Translations under genes and position numbers: made by a program
Shown here: in pieces, positions 25,821-33,824 of the stretch
Numbering within the stretch: the stretch's first letter is position 1
Layout: each line of letters opens with the position of its first letter
Notes under the pieces: generated by a model
What the model was told of the DNA's origin: nothing
Seen by the model: only the letters and a program-made list of their open reading frames with translations
The model's database searches: none
Assembly (NCBI GenBank): GCA_029260115.1
Contig: JAJDDW010000016.1
Coordinates: forward strand, 124,001 to 188,000
Direction: 5' to 3'
Length of the DNA: 64,000 bases
Origin: Phycisphaerae bacterium
GTDB lineage: Bacteria; Planctomycetota; Phycisphaerae; UBA1845

Positions 25821-27218
25821 TTACGTCGTGATGCCGTAATGTTTCATCTTCCGCCACAGTGTTGTGGGCGAAATTCCAAGATCAATTGCTGTTCGTCTTC
25901 GGTGATTGGCGTTGCTTGCTAGCGTATCACGAATCGCACCAGCCTCCGCATTGGCGAGCGCTTTCGAACCTGTAGTAGTCGTTTGCTCTGCAACTACGCT
26001 TTCGTGCGATCCGTCGCACGAATCACCCATCACGAAACGGGGCAAGTGTCGTAACTCGATTCGACCGCCTTCACAGAGTACGAATCCATGCTCGATGATG
26101 TTTTGTAGCTCACGAACGTTGCCTTGAAAATCATAACCCAAGATCACTTCAGCCACCTCGGACGAAACACCTGCGATATCTTTACCCTTAACCATGTTGA
26201 AATAATCCACGAAATGATCGATGAGCAGCGGCACGTCGTCTCTTCTTTCACGTAGTGGTGGCAGCTCAAGGGTCACCACATTTAATCGATAATACAGATC
26301 GTCCCGAAACTTACCCTCACCCACCATGTCGCGAATTGGGCGATTGGTAGCTGCGATGATACGCACGTTGGCGTTAAAGGGCTTGATGCCCCCTAGAGGT
26401 TCATATGTTCGCTTCTCGATGACCCGCAACAGTTTTGTCTGTGTAGCCAAGCTTAGGGTCTCAACCTCATCGAGAAAAATGGTGCCACCCTCTGCAAGTT
26501 CGAATCGACCGGGTTTGTCTTTTTTGGCGTCAGTGAATGCGCCTTTTTTATAACCGAATAGTTCGGACTCAAGCAATGTTTCGGGAAGCGCGCCGCAGTT
26601 CACAATAATGTACGGATCATCACGGCGCGGGCTTAGGTCATGAATCGCGCGGGCAAAGAGTTCCTTACCTGTTCCGCTCTCACCCTCAAGTAGAACCGTG
26701 CTCTCGCTCTCCGCAACAGGAGGCAAGATCTTGAACAGGCGGCGCATGGGGGCGCTTTTCCCGACGATGTCATGATAGGTATAGGAGTCTGTCAGCTCCT
26801 TCCTCAGCTTTTCGACACCGGATAAATCGCGAAAGGTCTCCACCGCACCGACTACGCCGCCGGCGCATTGGCGGAGTGGCGCGGCACTCACGCTCAACGG
26901 AATCTCATGGCCAGCTGAAGTGAGGATTGTCACGCGCCGGTTCACAACAACATCACGCGATGCCATCGCTTCGAGCACGGGACAGCGATCCTCACAAGCA
27001 TCTGCGCGAAGAACGTCAAAGCACTTTCGTCCGATCGCCATATCACGGGGAATACCTGAGATGGCCTCCGCCGCAGGGTTGAAGGCCGTGATGTTGCGGT
27101 TCGTGTCTACCGCCATGATGCCATCCGCGACACTTTCCATAATCGTACGGTAAAGCATCCCAACATCCGATGAGGCGTCTGACTTATGCTCGGGTTGAAG
27201 GCATTCTGCGGCAGTCAT
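25821..27218 (-). CDS. PAS-domain sigma-54-dependent transcriptional activator
   Basis: 465 residues from ATG 27218, chosen because TTGGAGCAG precedes it; an upstream ATG at 27323 has no such site. A PAS domain (about 21-140) contains an unusual Cys cluster, C66, C75 and C79 (KCFDVLRADACEDRCPVLEA), that could bind a metal cluster or haem. The AAA+ domain has Walker A GESGTGKE, the loop GAFTDA in place of GAFTGA, and LDEVETLSL. The C-terminus ends in a Fis-type helix-turn-helix (TAIDLGISPTTLWRKMKHYG). Divergent from the long redox gene array, hence a likely regulator of it. Confidence 0.9.
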   Translation of the reverse strand: MTAAECLQPEHKSDASSDVGMLYRTIMESVADGIMAVDTNRNITAFNPAAEAISGIPRDMAIGRKCFDVLRADACEDRCPVLEAMASRDVVVNRRVTILTSAGHEIPLSVSAAPLRQCAGGVVGAVETFRDLSGVEKLRKELTDSYTYHDIVGKSAPMRRLFKILPPVAESESTVLLEGESGTGKELFARAIHDLSPRRDDPYIIVNCGALPETLLESELFGYKKGAFTDAKKDKPGRFELAEGGTIFLDEVETLSLATQTKLLRVIEKRTYEPLGGIKPFNANVRIIAATNRPIRDMVGEGKFRDDLYYRLNVVTLELPPLRERRDDVPLLIDHFVDYFNMVKGKDIAGVSSEVAEVILGYDFQGNVRELQNIIEHGFVLCEGGRIELRHLPRFVMGDSCDGSHESVVAEQTTTTGSKALANAEAGAIRDTLASNANHRRRTAIDLGISPTTLWRKMKHYGITT

Positions 27219-27519
27219 TGATCTGCTCCAAGTATAGAGCTTGCGCCCGAAAACGCGCAACGTTTCACAACCGTTCATATTTGCAACGTCTTCAATCGCA
27301 GCGTTGCATAATTGCGTGCACATTGCATACCAATTTCTCAGTTAAACGCTCGTCGTGTGCTAAAACAGCGTTAACTGTTACACGCACAAAACAAGGTGCC
27401 TGGCATGATTCGTGTCTATTACGTATTACGGCGTGATGAGTCTTACGCACCGTGCGCAAAACATAAGGCTCTCTGACTTCCCAGAACGGTGGTCCCTACA
27501 GACGGCCGAGGTGACGACC
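27219..27519. other. Divergent promoter region of the redox array
   Basis: Separates the sigma-54 activator from the first plus-strand gene. ctggcatgattcgtgtc (27400-27416) has the -24 half of a sigma-54 promoter, but the GC at the right spacing is replaced by GT. The inverted repeat gttaactgtt/aaacagcgttaac near 27363-27380 might be an activator site. No coding assignment beyond a possible upstream extension (GTG 27412) of the next gene. Confidence 0.35.
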
Positions 27520-27876
27520 ATGAAAGCTGCGATTGCAGCATGCAAAGGACGAGTCTGCCAACGGCTTGACTGTGCCGACTGGCTTATTGTGTTGGACGTT
27601 CAGCAAGCCAATGTCCGTAACCGTCAACGTTTAGAAATACGAGATTGGCCGGTTCACGGACGAGCGGCACGGATCGTGTGCTTAGCCATTGAGCAACTGA
27701 TTTGCGGCGCGGTGAGTAGCTTTGATGAAGCTGGTCTTGAAGGCTCGAATGTTCGTTTAATCGCAAATGTCACCGGCCCGGTTGAGGCTGTTGTTGACGC
27801 GGTTCGTTTTGGAACGATCGCGAACGGACAAAGCTATTGGCATACGCAGGCTGATGGGCGTTTGCAAGGCTCTTGA
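27520..27876 (+). CDS. Hypothetical protein at head of the redox array
   Basis: About 118 residues from ATG 27520, which follows GAGGTG; GTG 27412 would add 36 residues of doubtful quality. It has several Cys (CKGRVCQRLDCADW), then strand-helix patterns RLEIRDWPVHGRAARIVCLA and RLIANVTGPVEAVVDAVRFG. The alternating layout is reminiscent of a small alpha/beta fold. Not recognised. First gene downstream of the divergent regulator. Confidence 0.4.
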   Translation: MKAAIAACKGRVCQRLDCADWLIVLDVQQANVRNRQRLEIRDWPVHGRAARIVCLAIEQLICGAVSSFDEAGLEGSNVRLIANVTGPVEAVVDAVRFGTIANGQSYWHTQADGRLQGS

Positions 27877-27958
27877 GGCTGATGCTACTCGATATTGGCT
27901 TCTCGGTATGGATTGAATAGGCCGAAACAATGACAAAATCAACGCGACAGGTACGTGA

Positions 27959-28393
27959 ATGGGGGTTGTTATGGTCCAACTTAGCAAGCAGGCTATTCAA
28001 AGCGATCACGCGCATTGGCTCAATGATTTCGCAGCGTGGAATCGAGACGCTGATCGATGGCAAAACTATCATGATGCCGCGCTATCTGAAATAAGACGCT
28101 TGTACACAACCATCGTCGCGTTAAGGTCCGCCGTACGAGGACATGCAGACATAATCAATGGTTATTCGGTTTTGTGCCATCATCATGCTGAAGCAACCGC
28201 CGACCACCCAGAAATGAAACAATGTGACACTATAGCGTTCGTGCATGAACAGATGGGCGCTAGACACGCCCATCTCAAGGAAACTCATGAACGAATTGGC
28301 CAGCTCCACGGATCAGTTGTTCACAAGCTTAAGCAACTTGAATTTACTGGCGCGCATAGAGAGGAAGGTGAAATATGCTCCACAACCCCATAA
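27959..28393 (+). CDS. His-rich helical protein, paralogue A
   Basis: 144 residues (ATG 27971 is an alternative start behind GGGGG). The sequence is helical and carries many His residues: HAHWLNDFAAW near the start, CHHHAEATADH, then HEQMGARHAHLKETHERIGQLHG. The opening shares the pattern H-A-x-W-x(4)-D-x(7)-W/Y and D-A-A-L with the protein at 30204-30677, so the two are distant paralogues. The spacing of His and Glu suggests a four-helix, metal-binding bundle, but no known hemerythrin or ferritin motif fits exactly. The 3' end overlaps the next gene by 19 bp. Confidence 0.5.
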   Translation: MGVVMVQLSKQAIQSDHAHWLNDFAAWNRDADRWQNYHDAALSEIRRLYTTIVALRSAVRGHADIINGYSVLCHHHAEATADHPEMKQCDTIAFVHEQMGARHAHLKETHERIGQLHGSVVHKLKQLEFTGAHREEGEICSTTP

Positions 28394-29637
28394 CATCGCT
28401 GGAGACATTGGCGGTCCACGCTGGCATCGGGGAGTTCAATTACCGACCGGTCGTACCACCGATTTACCAGACATCGACCTTTTCTTTTGAATCTGCCTCC
28501 GACGGAGCAGCCCTCTTTGCTGATGAGAAGCACGGCTACATCTACACGCGGATGGGTAATCCAACGGTCGACGCACTGGAGCAGTGTGTTACGCAATTGG
28601 AGGGTGGGCACAAAGCGCTTACCTGCGGCAGCGGCATGGCCGCTATTCACACAACGCTTGCAGCGCTACTGCAGATAGGTGACCATGTAGTCTGCAGTGA
28701 TGCGGTATACGGTCCGACTACCACACTCATCCAAACTATTCTGGGGCCCCTTGGCATCGAATCGACATTCGTTGACACGTCGAATCTGGATGCAGTTCGT
28801 CGCGCCATTCGCCCCAACACCAAAGTGGTCTACGTCGAGACGCCCGGAAATCCGACGTTGGTCATCACCGATATTGAAGAAGTCTGCAAATTGGCACATG
28901 AGTGCGAGGCGCTGGTCGTCGTCGATAACACGTTCATGAGCCCGATTCTCCAACAACCCATGCGCTTTGGTGCCGATGTTGTTGTTCACAGCATGACGAA
29001 GTTTCTTAACGGCCACGCTGATGTGATCGCCGGTGTGATCATCGTAAAAAACCAGACTAGATATGAACAGTTCCGAAAAGTGCTCAATCAGCTTGGCGGA
29101 GTGCTGGGGCCGTTTGAAGCTTTTCTTGTTCACCGTGGCATAAAGACTCTTGCGCTTCGAATGGATAGGCACACCAAAAATGCCATGATAGTAGCCAAAT
29201 TCCTGGTGAACCATCCGGCAGTCGAATGGGTACGATACCCCGGCTTAAAAAGCCATCCGCAGTATGAGGTTGGTCGCAAACAGATGTTAGGCGCGGGCGG
29301 ACTGATTAGCTTCGGATTGAAAGGTGAGCTGGTGGCCGGTCGGGAGATGATGAACGCACTACGATTATGCACCTTAGCTGTCAGTCTCGGTGGTGTGGAG
29401 ACGTTGATTCAGCATCCCGCAACAATGACGCACGCCTCCATGGGGCGCGAGGCTCGGATACAGGCTCATATCACAGACGGACTCGTTCGGTTGTCCGTAG
29501 GTATCGAGAACGTTGACGAGATCATCGCCGACCTTGCGCAGGCTTTGAGCAAGGCGACCCAACCCGCTCCGATGGCCAAAATAGTCGTGCAGAAAGCTGA
29601 CCCACAAACTCAAGGCGTACACAACGCGGTGCTATAA
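28375..29637 (+). CDS. PLP-dependent Cys/Met-metabolism enzyme (gamma-lyase type)
   Basis: 420 residues. Family blocks are ETLAVHAG, PPIYQTSTF, YTRMGNPTVDALE, SGMAAIHTTL, and the PLP lysine Lys209 in HSMTKFLNGH. The end, VSLGGVETLIQHPATMTHA, resembles methionine gamma-lyase and cystathionine gamma-lyase. The active-site loop reads VYGPTTTL, so the Cys that marks true methionine gamma-lyases (YGCT) is Pro here. Likely products are 2-oxo acid, ammonia and a thiol or H2S, or a transsulfuration product. GGAAGG precedes the ATG. Its place among redox genes hints at sulfur release rather than biosynthesis. Confidence 0.88.
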   Translation: MLHNPITSLETLAVHAGIGEFNYRPVVPPIYQTSTFSFESASDGAALFADEKHGYIYTRMGNPTVDALEQCVTQLEGGHKALTCGSGMAAIHTTLAALLQIGDHVVCSDAVYGPTTTLIQTILGPLGIESTFVDTSNLDAVRRAIRPNTKVVYVETPGNPTLVITDIEEVCKLAHECEALVVVDNTFMSPILQQPMRFGADVVVHSMTKFLNGHADVIAGVIIVKNQTRYEQFRKVLNQLGGVLGPFEAFLVHRGIKTLALRMDRHTKNAMIVAKFLVNHPAVEWVRYPGLKSHPQYEVGRKQMLGAGGLISFGLKGELVAGREMMNALRLCTLAVSLGGVETLIQHPATMTHASMGREARIQAHITDGLVRLSVGIENVDEIIADLAQALSKATQPAPMAKIVVQKADPQTQGVHNAVL

Positions 29638-29662
29638 ATCGCCACCTGTAGGGGATTAAAAA

Positions 29663-30178
29663 ATGATAAGCACATTTGAAGGAATCGATCCCATGATCGC
29701 CGAATCGACCTTCGTCCATCCCAATGCGGATATCATTGGCCAAGTGACCATCGGTTCCGGATGCTGGATTGGTCCGGGTGCACGAATTCGAGGCGACTAT
29801 GGCCGAATCACGATTGGCGACAACAGCAGTGTCGAAGACAACTGTGTGATACATGCGCGGCCCGATGATGAAACAATCATCGGGAGCTGGGTGACTATTG
29901 GACACAGCGCCATCATTCACAACGCCACGATCAACGATTGGGCAATTGTGGGCATGGGCAGCATCGTATCCGATTGGGCTATCGTCGGTGAATGGGCGGT
30001 GATTGCAGAGGGTGCGGTCATTCGACAGCGACAAAATATCCCAAATGGTGCGATTGCAGTGGGCATCCCCGCACGTACGCTCGAAAAGTGTGTCGGTGAA
30101 ACATACAAAGCGGAATGGACGAAATTCAAGCGTATCTACGTTGATCTCGCGCGGCGTTATCTAGCGGAATATAGCTGA
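29663..30178 (+). CDS. Gamma-class carbonic anhydrase-like hexapeptide protein
   Basis: 171 residues built of left-handed beta-helix hexapeptide turns. The zinc ligands His64 (CVIHARP), His81 and His86 (IGHSAIIHN) are all present, as is the RGDYG turn with its Arg/Asp. PaaY, YrdA and archaeal Cam share this layout. Cytoplasmic, presumably trimeric. It may hydrate CO2 near decarboxylating or carboxylating enzymes in the same array (malic enzyme). Strong AGGGGA site. Confidence 0.88.
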   Translation: MISTFEGIDPMIAESTFVHPNADIIGQVTIGSGCWIGPGARIRGDYGRITIGDNSSVEDNCVIHARPDDETIIGSWVTIGHSAIIHNATINDWAIVGMGSIVSDWAIVGEWAVIAEGAVIRQRQNIPNGAIAVGIPARTLEKCVGETYKAEWTKFKRIYVDLARRYLAEYS

Positions 30179-30203
30179 GCTTGGGACTGTTTGGAGGAAC
30201 ACC

Positions 30204-30677
30204 ATGGCCATACATAGCATTACACAAAGTGTTGCAGAAGAAGAACACGCACGTTGGCACGCCGATCATCTGACATGGGCTGCTGATGTTCAGACATACG
30301 AACGCACGATTGACGCAGCTCTATTTGATGTTGAATTGGCACTGTGGAATACGCAATACGCGAAGCTGGACCACAGTACATCAGCTGATGAACTTGAACA
30401 CATACATACGACGCTAAACGACCTCGCAGGTATGTTGCGTGAACACGGAGATATAATTCGTGAGCACGAAGTAGCCATCATTCAACACCGACGTCTTGTT
30501 TCGACGACTCCAAATTTAGATTCCTCCATCACGTCAGGACAGGGCCACATGGTCATGGCTCTAGTACACGACGATCAGTGCGTTTTCCGTGAACGATTTA
30601 AAGTAAGCTTCGACGCAACGCTGTACATGCTACGTAGTCTGCTCGAAAAAAGGTCTAGTCCCAATGAACAGGCTTAA
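30204..30677 (+). CDS. His-rich helical protein, paralogue B
   Basis: 157 residues with a GGAGG site. It begins ITQSVAEEEHARWHADHLTW; later it has TIDAALFDVELALW, LREHGDIIREHEVAIIQHRR and a C-terminal FKVSFDATLYMLRSLLE. Its H-A-R-W and D-A-A-L pattern, and the HGDII motif, match HADII in paralogue A. Mostly helical, no signal peptide. Role unknown; His/Glu-rich helices suggest metal binding or a small redox or oxygen sensor. Confidence 0.55.
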   Translation: MAIHSITQSVAEEEHARWHADHLTWAADVQTYERTIDAALFDVELALWNTQYAKLDHSTSADELEHIHTTLNDLAGMLREHGDIIREHEVAIIQHRRLVSTTPNLDSSITSGQGHMVMALVHDDQCVFRERFKVSFDATLYMLRSLLEKRSSPNEQA

Positions 30678-31098
30678 CACCATTTACTGTTCACCATACC
30701 TACCACGCGCGGCGGCGGTGTGTCCCAACTTGTTATATCTGTCGCTGCGCGAATGGTATCTGGAAATTCTTAAATTAGTAGCTTTTTCTATGCCCAAAAC
30801 CGTCGAGAAACTCGACGCGCCACGTAGAAGAATCCATCACGCACACAACCTATTTGTGCGCAAGGATTTACATCGTAGCGACGCCCCGTCGAAGACATGC
30901 GCGCCGAGAAACCCTGCGCGGGGGGCCGGCGCGAATTCGTATCGTGCCATTATTATGACATCTATAAGTTCTTGCCAACACTTCACTTATAGCAATTGTA
31001 GTCCCTATTTCATAGCACACCGCGGACCGGTACAGCGGATGCATTCACAGAGTTACGCCTTGGAGAATAATGGCAAAACTTTGTTAAGGAGGTGTGCT
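30678..31098. other. Intergenic gap inside the redox array
   Basis: About 420 bp. A frame is open through most of it and joins the next gene, but its Arg/Cys/His-heavy composition and the strong internal GGAGG site at the later ATG argue against it being coding. gcacacaacctatttgtgcgc (30842-30862) is an imperfect hairpin. Probably holds a separate promoter for the membrane redox module. Confidence 0.4.
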
Positions 31099-31788
31099 AT
31101 GACTGTCATTCTTGTTGTACTGACGATTGGTATTTTCATTCTGGTTGAGTATGTGATTCAGCGCAAACGGGAAAAGGAACTTAGCCTCGTCGGGGAGTCG
31201 CTTCAGCAATCGTTAGAGGAGACTGCCCCTCAAGTAGTCGCCGGTATTCGATTACCCGCACCACTGTACTACCACCAAGGACATGCGTGGGTCCATTGGG
31301 TGAGTCCGGATCAGGCGTTCGTAGGAGTGGACGACTTTGGCCGCCGACTTATCGGCAAAAACGCACAAGTTGAACTCCCCGCTGTCGGAACCAATCTCCG
31401 TCAGGGGAGAGACTATGTAGCGATCAATCGAAATGGAGACGAAACAAGGCTCTTGGTACCAATTACCGGCGAAGTTGTGGGTGTGAACCCTGAGCTTGGG
31501 CAAAACCCAGGACTCGTCCATGAGGATTCCTATGCTCGAGGTTGGCTATTCAAGATTCGATCATCGGAACTCTTCAAAGAGCTTCCTAATCTCCTTCATG
31601 GTTCACTGGCAGTTCGGTGGATGGAAGACACGCTTGCACGATTCCAGCATCGGATGATGACGGCAAACGGGAGCGTCATACAAGACGGCGGTGTGCCACT
31701 CGACGACTTGGCCGAGCAGCTTGATCACGATCAGTGGTGCGGCCTAGTTGAGGAGTTCATGCTGACGAAACCGACGCATCGTGGCTAA
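31099..31788 (+). CDS. Membrane-anchored GcvH-like protein lacking the lipoyl lysine
   Basis: 229 residues from ATG 31099, set by TTAAGGAGGTGTGCT directly upstream. One N-terminal membrane helix (3-20). Residues about 53-160 follow the glycine-cleavage H fold: YYHQGHAWVHW, VGVDDFGRRLIG, then PITGEVVGVNPELGQNPGLV, YARGWLFKI. In GcvH the lipoyl lysine lies ten residues before the GE of PVSGE; here that position is Gly113 (RNGDETRLLVPITGE). So it cannot be lipoylated at the normal site. It precedes the ferredoxin and NrfD genes by 18 bp and is probably a structural or scaffold subunit of that membrane complex. Confidence 0.75.
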   Translation: MTVILVVLTIGIFILVEYVIQRKREKELSLVGESLQQSLEETAPQVVAGIRLPAPLYYHQGHAWVHWVSPDQAFVGVDDFGRRLIGKNAQVELPAVGTNLRQGRDYVAINRNGDETRLLVPITGEVVGVNPELGQNPGLVHEDSYARGWLFKIRSSELFKELPNLLHGSLAVRWMEDTLARFQHRMMTANGSVIQDGGVPLDDLAEQLDHDQWCGLVEEFMLTKPTHRG

Positions 31789-31806
31789 TGAGAGAGAGGA
31801 CAAGCT

Positions 31807-32571
31807 ATGAATGCCATCCTGTTCGATGTAAATGAGTGTGTGGGTTGTAAGGCCTGTGTATACGCGTGTGCGAAAGAAAACGAGCTTCCCGATACAGACC
31901 TTGAGATACTCTCCGAACATCGGTTCACGGCTCTAGAGGAGATCAACGAGGACGAAGAATGGTACCTGAGGCGGATGTGCATGCACTGCGTTGAGCCAAG
32001 CTGCGCGTCCGCCTGCCCCGTCGGTGCGTTGAAGAAAACGCCACTCGGACCGGTGGTTTACGACTTTGATAAATGCATCGGCTGTAGGTATTGTATGGTC
32101 GCGTGTCCATTCAATGTTCCGCGATACGAGTGGGACTCGATGACCCCCAGGGTACGCAAGTGTCAGATGTGCCACGAGCGCGTTGCCGCGGGGAAATCCA
32201 CCGCCTGCGCCGAGGCGTGTCCCACGGGTGCCACCAAATCTGGCGAACGGTCGGCGCTCATTGCCGAGGCTTGGCGACGCATCGACTCGAATCCCGACAG
32301 TTACGCACGCCATGTCTACGGTGAGAAAGAAGCGGGCGGAACGTGTGTGCTCATCATTGGCCCACAAGAAGTGATAGACGTGCTTAATCCGAATGTCCCC
32401 AACACGCCTCTACCGCATAGGACCTGGTTCGTTCTTTCGCAGATTCCAGCAGCGGTCGCCGTTGTGGGGGCCGGGCTGGTGGGGGTGAACTGGATCATTC
32501 AGCGCCGCATGAAACTCGCTAGCAACACAAAAACCAGCACATGCGAACACACGAAAGGCGGGAAACCATGA
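31807..32571 (+). CDS. Four-cluster ferredoxin subunit (HybA/DmsB-like), membrane-tethered
   Basis: 254 residues with sixteen Cys in four groups: C11/14/17/21, C58/61/66/70, C90/93/96/100 and C119/122/134/138. This is the standard arrangement of four [4Fe-4S] clusters in electron-transfer subunits of molybdoenzymes, hydrogenases and NrfD complexes. A C-terminal hydrophobic helix (about 207-230) anchors it. There is no Tat or Sec leader, so the clusters probably face the cytoplasm. The stop overlaps the NrfD start (ATGA), so assembly is coupled. Confidence 0.9.
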   Translation: MNAILFDVNECVGCKACVYACAKENELPDTDLEILSEHRFTALEEINEDEEWYLRRMCMHCVEPSCASACPVGALKKTPLGPVVYDFDKCIGCRYCMVACPFNVPRYEWDSMTPRVRKCQMCHERVAAGKSTACAEACPTGATKSGERSALIAEAWRRIDSNPDSYARHVYGEKEAGGTCVLIIGPQEVIDVLNPNVPNTPLPHRTWFVLSQIPAAVAVVGAGLVGVNWIIQRRMKLASNTKTSTCEHTKGGKP

Positions 32572-33824
32572 ACGCATCCCTGAGAATATTGGCGCGTCCC
32601 TGGCGTCTGATCGGATGGCTCTGCGTTGTCGCTGGCTTGGTTGCGACATATGTGCGTTTCACGCAAGGGTTGGGTGCCAGCACGAACCTGAGCGACGACT
32701 TTCCGTGGGGGCTTTGGGTGGGCTTTGACGTCGTCTGTGGCGTGGGTCTAGCGGCTGGCGGTTTCACCATCAGCGCAATCGTCTATATCTTTCGTTTCGA
32801 AAAATACCGCCCCATCGCCAAACCGGCGGTCCTTGCAGCATTCGTTGGCTATTTGATGGTTGTTGGCGGTTTGCTCTTCGACCTTGGGCATCCATGGCGA
32901 TTGTGGCATCCCCTGGTCATGTGGAACCACCACTCGGTGATGTTCGAGGTCTCGTGGTGTGTGACGCTCTATACAATCGTGCTAACACTTGAGGTTTCTT
33001 CTCTCGTGTTCGAACGGCTGAAATGGTTACGTGCGCTCCGAAGGGTACACCGAGCCATCCTGCCGTTGACACTTGCGGCCGTGTTGCTCTCCATGCTACA
33101 CCAGTCATCCCTTGGCAGTCTCTTTCTGCTCGTCCCGGGTCGGCTTCACGCGCTATGGTACTCGCCGATATTGCCACTGCAGTTCTTCATTTCTGCGATG
33201 GCGGTGGGGTGTGCGATGACGATCGTAGAGTCCAACCTGAGCTCTCGCGCGTTTGGACGGTCTGTCGAAGCGGATGTCCTTAGTGGCGTCGCCAAGATCG
33301 CCGCTGCGTTGCTCGGCGTATATTTAGTTCTTCGGGTCGGCGATCTGATAGTGCGCGGCGTGATCACGGAGCTTTGGCCATTGAACCACGCCAGCCTTTT
33401 TTTCTTGGCTGAAATCTTTCTCGGCACCATCATTCCGATGGTTCTCTTTTCGATGCACCGCATTCGCCGCAACACGAAATGGCTATATCACTCTGGACAG
33501 CTTGCGGTCGTCGGCTTCGTCGTGGCTAGGCTCAACGTAAGCATTACAGGGTTCGAAGTCGCGGCGGGCAAGACCTACGTACCTACCTGGATGGAATTCG
33601 CGGTCACGGCGATGCTGGTTACGATAGGCATCAAAGTGTTCTATCTTGCTGCGAAGCACCTTCCGGTGTTCGAGGATGACGCAGACGCTGCCGCACGGTC
33701 GCGCCGTTGGCGAGCAGAAACTGACCGCCAGGACGGCGCACCGGCATGCGCGCCTGGCGCCGCGCGAGATGGCTCACTCGACCAGAGAGGCAAGGCGTCC
33801 GATGAAAAGCTCCTGCCAATCTGA
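32568..33824 (+). CDS. NrfD/PsrC-family integral membrane quinone-interacting subunit
   Basis: 418 residues from ATG 32568 (overlaps the ferredoxin stop), with about ten membrane helices. Features typical of NrfD/HybB are DDFPWGLWVGFDVVCGVGLAAGGF in helix 2 (key residues P-W-G-L-W and G-G-F), LGHPWRLWH, MFEVSWCV, and LHQSSLGSLFLLVPGRLH. Such proteins exchange electrons between quinol and the ferredoxin partner. No catalytic molybdopterin or cytochrome subunit gene is present, so the complex is a short NrfD-ferredoxin-GcvH-like unit. The hydrophilic tail overlaps the kinase start by 23 bp. Confidence 0.88.
   Translation: MNASLRILARPWRLIGWLCVVAGLVATYVRFTQGLGASTNLSDDFPWGLWVGFDVVCGVGLAAGGFTISAIVYIFRFEKYRPIAKPAVLAAFVGYLMVVGGLLFDLGHPWRLWHPLVMWNHHSVMFEVSWCVTLYTIVLTLEVSSLVFERLKWLRALRRVHRAILPLTLAAVLLSMLHQSSLGSLFLLVPGRLHALWYSPILPLQFFISAMAVGCAMTIVESNLSSRAFGRSVEADVLSGVAKIAAALLGVYLVLRVGDLIVRGVITELWPLNHASLFFLAEIFLGTIIPMVLFSMHRIRRNTKWLYHSGQLAVVGFVVARLNVSITGFEVAAGKTYVPTWMEFAVTAMLVTIGIKVFYLAAKHLPVFEDDADAAARSRRWRAETDRQDGAPACAPGAARDGSLDQRGKASDEKLLPI

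Noticed and set aside
27400..27416. Sigma-54 promoter for the redox array
   Set aside because: The -24 element fits, but the GC of the -12 element is absent at the right spacing. Kept only as a weak hint.
30664..31098. 145-codon N-terminal extension of the GcvH-like protein
   Set aside because: Its composition is not protein-like and a strong GGAGG site marks the ATG at 31099.
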